Both the position numbers and the translations under genes were made by a program. A model generated the notes under the pieces. That model did no database searches. It saw nothing but the letters and a program-made list of their open reading frames with translations, and was not told the origin of the DNA. A stretch of DNA of 64,000 bases from an uncultured Oscillibacter sp. (GTDB lineage Bacteria > Bacillota > Clostridia > Oscillospirales > Oscillospiraceae): contig CAJTZI010000008.1 of NCBI GenBank assembly GCA_910584075.1, positions 1 to 64,000 of the forward strand, in the 5' to 3' direction. Positions 1 through 6,807 of this stretch are shown here, in pieces. Within the stretch, counting starts at the first letter, position 1, and each line of letters begins with the position of its first letter.

Positions 1-522
1 GCCGTTCTTGACGCCTGCCGGGAGAAGGGCTGTCATCTGATTGGCGCAATGAAAACCAACCGTATCCTGTACCCGGAGGGAAAGCGTATCTCCGCCTCCG
101 ACCTGGCTTCCTCTCTCGACATCGGCTGTTTTCACCCTGTAACGGTGAAAGGCCGTACCTATATGGTGTATCGCTATGAGGGGGCCCTGAACAAAATTGA
201 TCATGCTGTGGTGCTGTTTTCCTATCCGGCGGGGGCTTTGGGCAAGAAAAATGCCCTCCGGGTATTCCTGTGCTCCGATACCTCCCTCTCCGATGAAACA
301 ATTCTGGTTTATTATGCTCACCGTTGGTCTATTGAGGTCCTCTTCCGCTCTCACAAACGCTATATGGGGTTGAACGCTTTCATGGTCAGGGCTGCTAAAG
401 CGATTGACCGGCTGTTGCTCGTCCTCGCTCTGGCTCATTTCTTCTTTTCCTCTGGGCTTGGTCGTATTTTGCCCTTTTGCTGTGGCCTTCGTCTTTGTAG
501 GTCCTCTCTCGGCGCTTTTTGA
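1..522 (+). pseudogene. IS transposase, C-terminal part (5' end outside window)
   Basis: An open frame runs in from the window edge and stops at 522; the first 16 codons before the first Met are also open, so this is the 3' part of a longer gene. The stretch around residues 85-125 of the visible protein (YAHRWSIEVLFRSHK) matches the C-terminal Glu block of IS4/IS701-like DDE transposases, where W-x-IE-x-x-F carries the third catalytic acid. The end is hydrophobic and Cys-rich. Exact IS family, integrity of the 5' part and the right terminal repeat cannot be decided here. It may be a complete element cut only by the window, so the pseudogene label is provisional. Confidence 0.7.
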
Positions 523-802
523 ATTTGCTCATTTATAGACATAAAGCTGAATGATACGTTTTTCAGCAGTCCTGATGGGCGCTGTGGACTTTCGTCATTT
601 GAGTTTCGGAATTTTCGGTCTCGCGCCTGTCTGTATTTTTCCAGATTCCAAAATCCTCATGAATAATCCCCGACCGCCCGCGCACACTAACGCCACTGAA
701 TCGAGAGCGCGGCGCGCGGTCAGGCGGAACAAGGCTCCGTCCCGCACCGCGGGCGGAGCTTTTGTTCAGTATTCCAATCAACACAATCGGGAGGAATGGA
801 CC

Positions 803-994
803 ATGACCAGAGACTGCACCAACGGCGGCTGCGCCTGCACCCCCAACCAGAGCATCAAGTGCACCGTCAATAACTGCGCCCATCACTGCCAGGACACCCA
901 GTACTGCGGATTGAACACCATCCAGGTGGGCACCCACGAGACCAACCCCACCATGGTGGAGTGCACTGACTGCCAGAGCTTCAAGCTGAAATGA
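803..994 (+). CDS. DUF1540 domain protein
   Basis: A 63-residue Cys-rich protein. The spacing of Cys residues (IKCTVNNCAHH, QYCGL, ECTDCQSF) matches the DUF1540 family, small proteins thought to bind metal through conserved Cys and common in Clostridia. The start at 803 is chosen because GGGAGG lies just upstream and the family begins there; the frame stays open further upstream (to 551) without a ribosome site. No function is established. It stands alone, between the transposase remnant and a run of hairpins, the first of which may terminate it. Confidence 0.85.
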   Translation: MTRDCTNGGCACTPNQSIKCTVNNCAHHCQDTQYCGLNTIQVGTHETNPTMVECTDCQSFKLK

Positions 995-995
995 T

Positions 996-1220
996 TCCAG
1001 GGGGAGCAGGCTCCCCCTGGACGACCCCCACCACCAGTGACATCGGTCACTGGTGTGCGCGCCCCAAGGGTGCACGGGTCTAGGTATTTTCGCCACGTGC
1101 ACGCCGCGGCGAAAATGATTTGAATTTCTTCTTTTGCCTCCGGCAAAAGAACCGGGAAACCCCGCGGTTTTCCCTGGCCCCTTTCCCTGTGGGCGGGCGG
1201 CCCGGCGGGCCGCCCGCCCA
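996..1220. repeat. Tandem array of six hairpin-forming inverted repeats
   Basis: Six separate inverted repeats follow one another: 996-1021 (11-bp stem), 1032-1055 (10 bp, loop ATCG), 1086-1116 (9 bp), 1130-1150 (9 bp, loop TCC), 1154-1173 (imperfect) and 1190-1220 (14 bp, loop GGC). The first could terminate the DUF1540 gene. The last ends just before the ribosome site of the exporter gene. No run of T follows any of them, so most do not look like ordinary terminators. Confidence 0.75.
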
Positions 1221-1256
1221 CCCTGGAGACGGGTACATACGAGGGGAGGCGTTCCT

Positions 1257-1613
1257 ATGAAGAAAAACGACTGGGCCGCGGCTGTGGCCGGCGGGGCGGC
1301 GGGGGCCGCCAACGGGCTCTTTGGCGGCGGCGGCGGGATGGTGTTTCTGCCCATTCTCTCCCGCTGGGGCGGTCTGGAGCAGCGCAAGCTCTACGCCACC
1401 TGCGTGGGGGTCATCTTCCCGGTGTGTCTGGTGTCGGCGGCGGTATATCTGCTGCGGGGCGGCGTGTCCCTCATAACCGCCCTGCCGTACCTCGCCGGAG
1501 GGCTGGCCGGCGGTTTCCTGGGCGGAAAGCTCTACGGGAAGATCTCCACCAAATTTCTCAAGTGGCTCTTTGCCGCCTTCCTTTTCTATGCGGGGGTGAA
1601 GTACCTGCTGTGA
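1257..1613 (+). CDS. TauE/SafE-family membrane protein, first half
   Basis: A 118-residue, very hydrophobic protein with Gly-rich N-terminal helix (GGAAGAANGLFGGGGGMVFLP) typical of the first repeat of TauE/SafE (sulfite or organosulfonate exporter) permeases. Usual family members are about 250 residues with two homologous halves of four helices; this is one half. The start at 1257 follows GAGGGGAGG. Its stop overlaps the GTG start of the next gene, which encodes the other half, so the two likely form a split heterodimeric transporter. The substrate is unknown; the family label does not prove sulfite export. Confidence 0.85.
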   Translation: MKKNDWAAAVAGGAAGAANGLFGGGGGMVFLPILSRWGGLEQRKLYATCVGVIFPVCLVSAAVYLLRGGVSLITALPYLAGGLAGGFLGGKLYGKISTKFLKWLFAAFLFYAGVKYLL

Positions 1614-1990
1614 CGGACTGGATTCTCCCCTTCTTCTGCGGCCTGGGGGCCAGCGTCATCTCCGCCTGGGGCGTGGGCGGCGGAACGCTGCTGCTGCTGG
1701 TGATGACCCTCTTTCTGGGGGTGGACCAGCGGACGGCACAGGGGATCAACCTGCTGTTCTTTCTGCCCACCGCCGTCAGCGCCCTGGTGTGCCACTGGAA
1801 AAACGGCTACTTGGACAAACCCACCCTGAAAGCCGCCGTCCCCCCGGCGGCAGTCCTGGCCCTGGCGGGAGCCTGGGCCGCCACCGCCCTGGACGTGGAG
1901 CTGCTGCGCAGGCCCTTCGGGGTCTATCTGCTGCTCTCCGGGGCCAGCCTCATCTGGCCGGGGAAGAAAAAGGACGGAAAACCCTCTTGA
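1610..1990 (+). CDS. TauE/SafE-family membrane protein, second half
   Basis: A 126-residue hydrophobic protein starting at GTG 1610, overlapping the previous stop by four bases (GTGA), the signature of translational coupling. The motif GLGASVISAWGVGGGTLLL repeats the Gly-rich entry helix of the first half, and ITQGINLLFFLP-like text follows (AQGINLLFFLPT), as in TauE/SafE proteins. About four membrane segments are visible, ending in a basic tail GKKKDGK. With its partner it would make one exporter of normal size. The thiamine-operon promoter overlaps its last codons. Confidence 0.85.
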   Translation: MTDWILPFFCGLGASVISAWGVGGGTLLLLVMTLFLGVDQRTAQGINLLFFLPTAVSALVCHWKNGYLDKPTLKAAVPPAAVLALAGAWAATALDVELLRRPFGVYLLLSGASLIWPGKKKDGKPS

Positions 1991-2015
1991 CAGCCCCGGC
2001 GAAAAATGCCATAAT
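1987..2015 (+). promoter_or_regulatory. Promoter of the thiamine-salvage operon
   Basis: TTGACA at 1987-1992 and CATAAT at 2010-2015 are separated by 17 bp and lie just upstream of the TPP riboswitch. The -35 overlaps the stop codon of the exporter gene. Confidence 0.75.
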
Positions 2016-2027
2016 GACCGTGAAAAA

Positions 2028-2104
2028 CAGGGGAGCCAAAAGGCTGAGAGGAAGCAACGCTTCGACCCTTTTACCTGATGTGGGTAATGCCACCGTAGGA
2101 AGTT
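2028..2104 (+). promoter_or_regulatory. TPP (THI-element) riboswitch
   Basis: The conserved blocks of the thiamine pyrophosphate aptamer appear in order: GGGG, GGCTGAGAGGA, ACCCTTTTACCTGATGTGGG and TAATGCCACCGTAGGAAG. This element senses thiamine pyrophosphate and normally shuts expression off when it is bound. It lies upstream of thiW and thiM, which fits, and is followed by a terminator hairpin. Confidence 0.95.
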
Positions 2105-2119
2105 TTCATGGAAGCTCCG

Positions 2120-2152
2120 GGCGGATTCCCACATGGGAGTCCGCCTGTTTTT
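2120..2152 (+). terminator. Intrinsic terminator of the TPP riboswitch
   Basis: GGCGGATTCCC (2120-2130) pairs with GGGAGTCCGCC (2135-2145) with one G-T wobble and a 4-base loop, followed by TGTTTTTG. This is the likely expression platform. Confidence 0.85.
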
Positions 2153-2517
2153 GATTTCCTTGACAGAGAGGAGCGTGGGGAGCGATACATAAAGGCGTCC
2201 CGGTTTACCGGGAGCGGGCCGAGGGGGAGCGCCCTGGACCCGAGCCGTCTGACAGCGATGGGAAGCCGTGTTCCGGCGTGAGAGGGGGCCAGCAAGCCCC
2301 GACCGAATTTTCCGGCGGGCGGAAAACCGTCCGCGGCCTTGCCACGCAAGGGGAAAACGCTGTCTTGCCGCTGTTTTCTCCCTGCCCCTTCTTTTTCTGA
2401 AAAGAGAAAAAGAGGCAAAAAGGATTTTGCCGCGCCGCGAGGTGCTCCGAACATCCCGCTCCCCGGGCGCGGCAACGGAGTCTTTTTGCAGTCCAATCTG
2501 AAAGGAAGTCATTTTCT
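2153..2517. other. Leader spacer between riboswitch terminator and thiW
   Basis: About 365 bases without a credible gene. It contains a small inverted repeat around TCTTTTTCTGAAAAGAGAAAAAG (near 2390-2412; only its core is quoted here) and a CG-rich stretch. A similar GAAAAGAGAAAAAGA string recurs near 15387, so this may be remnant of a dispersed repeat. GAAAGGAAG at its end serves as the thiW ribosome site. Confidence 0.5.
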
Positions 2518-3036
2518 ATGAAGAGCAGTTCTACGAAAAAGCTGGCCCTGGCCGGGGTGCTGTGCGCCGCGGCCGTGGTGGGCAGCATGTTCTCCTTCCC
2601 CGTGTTCGGCAGCAAGTGCGCGCCGGTGCAGCACATGGTCAACGTCCTGTGCGCCGTGTTCCTGGGGCCCTGGTACGGCCTGGGGGCCGCCTTCGCGGCC
2701 AGCCTCCTGCGAAACCTCCTGGGCCTGGGAAGCCTGCTGGCCTTCCCGGGCAGCATGTGCGGGGCCCTGCTGTGCGGTCTGGCCTGGAGAACGTCCAGAA
2801 ATCTGCGGCTCACCTTGGCGGCGGAGGTCTTCGGCACCGGCGTCCTGGGCGGCCTCCTGTCCTATCCCGTCGCCGTGGCCTTTATGGGCGCGGACGCCGG
2901 CACCGTGGCCTTTTACGCATATGTGGCGCCCTTCCTGATCTCCACCGCGGCCGGTTCCATCCTGGCGGGGGCGCTGGTGTTCGCCCTGCAAAGGAGCGGG
3001 GCCCTGGGCACCATGCAGGGCGCTCTGGAGCACTGA
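2518..3036 (+). CDS. thiW: ThiW, thiazole-precursor ECF transporter S component
   Basis: A 172-residue membrane protein matching ThiW, the substrate-binding S component thought to take up the hydroxyethylthiazole half of thiamine together with a shared ECF energizing module encoded elsewhere. Features: start KKLALAGVLCA, the motif FGSKCAPVQHMVN, then about five more membrane helices with Gly-rich turns (GLGSLLAFPGSMCG). It lies under the TPP riboswitch and directly before thiM, the kinase acting on the imported compound. Start at 2518 is preceded by GAAAGGAAG. Confidence 0.93.
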   Translation: MKSSSTKKLALAGVLCAAAVVGSMFSFPVFGSKCAPVQHMVNVLCAVFLGPWYGLGAAFAASLLRNLLGLGSLLAFPGSMCGALLCGLAWRTSRNLRLTLAAEVFGTGVLGGLLSYPVAVAFMGADAGTVAFYAYVAPFLISTAAGSILAGALVFALQRSGALGTMQGALEH

Positions 3037-3110
3037 CAAAAGCGGCTTCTGCGGAGCCCGGTCAGAGGACCGGGCCCCACGGGACATCCATTTTCAAGGG
3101 AGTGAACCCC

Positions 3111-3914
3111 ATGCCGGACTTCACCCGCCTGGACGATGTCCGGGCCCGCAGACCCCTGGTCCACTGTATCAGCAACATCGTCTCCGCCAATGACTGCGCC
3201 AATGTGGTGCTGGCAGCGGGAGCCGGTCCCGTCATGGCCCACGCCCCGGAGGAGGTGGCGGACATCACTGCCGCCAGCGGCGCCACGGTGCTGAACACCG
3301 GCACCCCAGACGAGGGACGCTTTCGCGCCTGCCTCCTGTGCGGGCAGGAGGCGGCCCGCCGGAATCAGCCCGTGGTCCTGGACCCGGTGGGCGTGGGAGC
3401 CAGCCCCTGGCGGCTGGAGCGGGTGGAGGCGCTGCTGGCGCACTTCCCCGTCTCCATTCTCCGGGTAAACCTGGGAGAGGCCCGGGCCCTGACCGGGGAA
3501 CCCGGCAGGGGGGCGGGGGTGGACAGCCCCGCCCCCGCCTCCCGGGAGGAACGTGCCGCCGCCGCCCTGGCGCTGGCAAGGAAATACCGGACCGCCGTGC
3601 TGCTCACCGGACCGGAGGATCTGATCACTGACGGGCATTGCCTCCGGCACGTCTCCGGCGGCAGCAGGCGGATGACCTCCGTCACCGGGACGGGGTGTAT
3701 GCTGTCGGCCCTGTGCGGCGTGTTTGCCGCCGTGGAGCCGGATCCCATGTCCGCGGCCCTGCTGGCCTCCGCCTTCTGGAGGACCTGCGCCCGCCGGGCG
3801 GAGGAGCGGGCCGGGGACCGCGGCCCAGGCAGCTTCCGCACGGCCCTGCTGGACGCCGCCGGGACCCTGACCGTCGCAGACCTGGCCGCGGAGGCGGCAA
3901 TTGACAGACCGTAA
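3111..3914 (+). CDS. thiM: Hydroxyethylthiazole kinase ThiM
   Basis: A 267-residue kinase of the ribokinase-like fold that phosphorylates hydroxyethylthiazole for thiamine salvage. Recognised motifs: PLVHCISNIVSANDCANV at the start, VLDPVGVGAS in the middle, and the anion-hole/catalytic segment SVTGTGCMLSALCG near residues 185-200. The length is normal for the family. It follows thiW at 74 bp with its own ribosome site (AAGGGAGTG). Only salvage genes for the thiazole half are in this operon; thiE and thiD are not present in the window. Confidence 0.95.
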   Translation: MPDFTRLDDVRARRPLVHCISNIVSANDCANVVLAAGAGPVMAHAPEEVADITAASGATVLNTGTPDEGRFRACLLCGQEAARRNQPVVLDPVGVGASPWRLERVEALLAHFPVSILRVNLGEARALTGEPGRGAGVDSPAPASREERAAAALALARKYRTAVLLTGPEDLITDGHCLRHVSGGSRRMTSVTGTGCMLSALCGVFAAVEPDPMSAALLASAFWRTCARRAEERAGDRGPGSFRTALLDAAGTLTVADLAAEAAIDRP

Positions 3915-3915
3915 G

Positions 3916-3956
3916 AGACCGGAGACGGTGTCCGTGCTGGACGCCGTCTCCGGTCT
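3916..3956 (+). terminator. Hairpin after thiM
   Basis: An 18-bp stem with one wobble (AGACCGGAGACGG / CCGTCTCCGGTCT) begins four bases after the stop of thiM. No long T run follows, but the position fits operon termination. Confidence 0.65.
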
Positions 3957-4313
3957 TGGCTGTCTTCACCTTTGAAGGCCGCTGACGGTGATGTGGTGGG
4001 GCAGAACCGCGGTCCGCCCGCTCCGCTTCCCCAAAATCCGCCCCGGGGGATGCGGCCCACGGTCTTTCGCAGTCTCCTCCTGTATCCCGCGTGGAATGAT
4101 TTGTGCGCGGCCATACCGGAATCGCCGCAGCTCCGCCGCAGGTGAAAAGCCCGCGGCAGAAGGCCCGGCGCAAGAAAGAGGAGACAGGCCGGCTCCCTTT
4201 TCAGATTGGTGTCGCTACTGCTCTATTTTCAAAATCCTTCGTCAAAGCGGCAAACTTCTGTGTATAAATGCAGTGGCTCTCAAGATGAAGGCCACTATAT
4301 TTTCCCCCTTATG
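3957..4313. other. Non-coding stretch between thiM and XRE gene
   Basis: About 357 bases. Frames that cross it have no ribosome site and no family resemblance. Composition shifts from GC-rich to AT-richer near 4200, marking the edge of the AT-rich segment that holds the XRE regulator. Confidence 0.5.
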
Positions 4314-4781
4314 CTACTGTCCTTTTCCAAGTTTCCGAACCCAAATAACTATAACAGCAGCGGTCGCAATGAAAAATTCTGCGAATATAACCGGTTTTCC
4401 CATGATGTCCGTTTCGTGAAAAAGGAAGAAGTCATGCTCAACAAAGCATACTGCAAAGAACACCAGGTACATAGCGATTGAGTATAGAATACAAGCCCAA
4501 ATCTGGTGTTGCCGTTGTTCACGGAAAAGCATCTGCTGTTGCTGCTTTTCCAGCATTTCAGTTTTCACGGATAAATCATCAATCTCAGATGATTTTAACA
4601 GATAATCAGTTGTAACATCAAAAATTGTACTCAATGCCACAATCTTTTCCAATTCAGGAACGGCCTGACCGCTTTCCCATTTGGAAATAGATTGTCTTGA
4701 AACATCAAGTCTCTCGGCTAACTGCTCCTGTGTCATGCCTTTAGCCTTCCGCAAGGTCAAAATCTTTTCTGAAAAATTCAT
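4314..4781 (-). CDS. XRE-family regulator with C-terminal membrane segments
   Basis: A 155-residue protein with a clear Cro/C1-type helix-turn-helix at residues 5-58 ([23 protein letters not shown]), a Gln-rich linker around residues 75-90, and two hydrophobic helices near 94-113 and 126-148. This XRE-plus-membrane layout is common in Firmicutes, where the targets are often neighbouring transporters; none is adjacent here. AAGGAGGG lies before the start. The gene is clearly more AT-rich than its neighbours, suggesting recent acquisition. Targets are unknown. Confidence 0.85.
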   Translation of the reverse strand: MNFSEKILTLRKAKGMTQEQLAERLDVSRQSISKWESGQAVPELEKIVALSTIFDVTTDYLLKSSEIDDLSVKTEMLEKQQQQMLFREQRQHQIWACILYSIAMYLVFFAVCFVEHDFFLFHETDIMGKPVIFAEFFIATAAVIVIWVRKLGKGQ

Positions 4782-5079
4782 AGGTCTTATACCCTCCTTG
4801 TTATGATTCTAAAATTATATCAGGGTCCTCGATTGACCTCTATATAGTCCACTGAACATTTGCGCAACTAGCGGTAGCAATGCTGGAGCAATCTTGAAAC
4901 ACCTACACTTTTCCTCCCACAACATAATATTTTCTTGCCTATTGCAAGAATACGAATTGAGCCAGAATTGATTCCACCCCATTTTGCGATGATTGTTATA
5001 GTTGTTGGGGACTTTTGTGAAATCGCCGGAGTTTATACCCGGCAACACTTATTTTAAAAGGGACCAGGCCGAACCGGGA
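4782..5079. other. AT-rich divergent intergenic region
   Basis: Between the XRE gene and the citrate synthase promoter. A reverse-strand frame at 4815-5048 looks unlike any known protein and has no ribosome site; it may be decayed DNA of the same imported segment. Confidence 0.45.
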
Positions 5080-5108
5080 TTGAAAAACGCGCCGCGGTCT
5101 GATATAAT
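5080..5108 (+). promoter_or_regulatory. Promoter of the citrate synthase gene
   Basis: TTGAAA (5080-5085), 17 bp, TATAAT (5103-5108), about 95 bp before the start codon. Confidence 0.75.
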
Positions 5109-5202
5109 AAAAAAAATTTTCTCACAAGTCCGGACGTCGGCCGGGCCCGCGCGCCACACGGCGGGACCTCCCCGCCACACTCATGAAAGGCGGTTATGCG
5201 AT

Positions 5203-6609
5203 ATGTCTTACAAAGTTGACCGGGACCTGCGCCGGATGCTCCGGCACCAGGACCTGATCGAGTCCTCGCTGTCCTTTGTCAGCGGCTCCGAGGACTTCAT
5301 CCGTGAAAACGACATCTTCCCCTCCAGCCAGTCCGTGGAGGGAGTCATGCGGGGCCTGCGGTACCCCAACGGCACCGGCGTGGTGGCCGGCGTCACCTCC
5401 ATCGGCGACGTGGACGGCTACGATCTGGTAGACGGGAAGAAGCTCCCCCGGCCGGGCAGGCTCTTCTACCGGGGCATCAGCATCAACGACATCATCCAGC
5501 AGTGTATTGCCGAGGACCGCTTCGGCTTTGAGGAGACGGTGTACCTGCTGCTCTTCGGCCAGCTGCCCACAGCCTCCCAGCTGACGGAGTTCCAGTACCT
5601 CATGGCCAAGTGGAGCCAGCTGCCCGGCTATTTCAGCGAGGACATGATCCTCCGCTCCCCCAACAAGAACATCATGAACAAGCTGGAGAGCTGTATCGTG
5701 GCCCTCCACTCCCACGACGGCGAGGCGGAGAACATGACTCTGGAGAACGAGCTCTTCAAGTCCTTCCGCATGGTGGCCCGGACGCCCACCATCGTGGCCC
5801 ACTCCTACGCCGCCAAGCGCCACTATTTCGATGGGGAGAGCCTGTACCTCCACCGCCCCCGGACGGACATGAGCGTGGCCCAGAACTTCCTCTACTCCCT
5901 GCGGGAGGACACGAAGTTCGACGACGACGAGGCAAAGCTGCTGGACCTTTGCATGATCCTCCACGCCGAGCACGGCGGCGGCAACAACTCCACCTTCGCC
6001 TGCCGCGTCCTCACCTCCGCCGGCACGGACTTCTACTCCTCCATCGCCGCAGCGGTGGGCGCCCTGAAGGGCTTCCGTCACGGCGGCGCCAATATCAAGG
6101 TGGTGGAGATGATGCAGTACCTCAAGCGGGCCGTCCGGGACTGGACCGACGACGGCCAGATCAAGGACCAGCTGGTCCGCATCCTCCGCCGCCAGCTGGG
6201 GGACGGCACGGGCCTCATCTACGGCATGGGCCACGCGGTCTACACCCTCTCCGACCCCCGGGCGGAAATCCTCAAGCAGTTCTCTCGCCATCTGGCGGAG
6301 AAGAAGGGCATGGTGAAGGAGCTGGATTTCATCGAATCCGTTGAGCGGCTGGCTCCCCAGGTCTTTCAGGAGGAGCGGAATAACGACAAGCCCATCTGCG
6401 CCAATGTGGATCTGTACTCCGGCTTTGTCTATAAGCTCCTGGACATTCCCGCGGACCTGTACACCGCCATCTTCGCCAGCGCCCGAATGCCCGGCTGGTG
6501 CGCTCACCGCATTGAGGAGTGCTGCGCCGAGGACCCCCGCATCATCCGCCCCGCCTACAAAACCATCTCCAGACGGACGCCCTATGTTCCCCTGGTAGAG
6601 CGCTGCTGA
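5203..6609 (+). CDS. gltA: Citrate synthase
   Basis: A 468-residue citrate synthase condensing acetyl-CoA and oxaloacetate. The visible active-site blocks are HAEHGGGNNST (from His about 254), GMGHAVYTLSDPRA (catalytic His about 344) and NVDLYSGFVYKLL (catalytic Asp about 403). Clostridial enzymes of this length carry a long N-terminal part, here rich in charged residues (DRDLRRMLRHQDLIE). Start at 5203 is placed 9 bases after AAAGGCGG; the nearby ATG at 5196 is out of frame. The gene heads a trio with aconitase-like and isocitrate dehydrogenase genes, so its role is most likely 2-oxoglutarate and glutamate supply in an anaerobe. A 2-methylcitrate activity cannot be excluded. Confidence 0.93.
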   Translation: MSYKVDRDLRRMLRHQDLIESSLSFVSGSEDFIRENDIFPSSQSVEGVMRGLRYPNGTGVVAGVTSIGDVDGYDLVDGKKLPRPGRLFYRGISINDIIQQCIAEDRFGFEETVYLLLFGQLPTASQLTEFQYLMAKWSQLPGYFSEDMILRSPNKNIMNKLESCIVALHSHDGEAENMTLENELFKSFRMVARTPTIVAHSYAAKRHYFDGESLYLHRPRTDMSVAQNFLYSLREDTKFDDDEAKLLDLCMILHAEHGGGNNSTFACRVLTSAGTDFYSSIAAAVGALKGFRHGGANIKVVEMMQYLKRAVRDWTDDGQIKDQLVRILRRQLGDGTGLIYGMGHAVYTLSDPRAEILKQFSRHLAEKKGMVKELDFIESVERLAPQVFQEERNNDKPICANVDLYSGFVYKLLDIPADLYTAIFASARMPGWCAHRIEECCAEDPRIIRPAYKTISRRTPYVPLVERC

Positions 6610-6807
6610 TTTGGGGGCAGTCCTCGGGCCTGCAATCCTCCGCAAAATGCGAAGGGAGAAATTTCCCGTCCAGGGTGCCGGACGGATGGCAGGCCATCCT
6701 CCGGTCATGAATCTCCCGGTGCCCGGTCCCTCTCCGCACCTGCCCGCCGGTCTCTTTTACAGCCGCCACACAGCTCCGAATTCCTAATTTTCAGGAGGTT
6801 TCCACTC

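Noticed and set aside
4815..5048. Reverse-strand frame of 77 codons
   Set aside because: No ribosome site, no recognisable domain, overlaps the citrate synthase upstream region.
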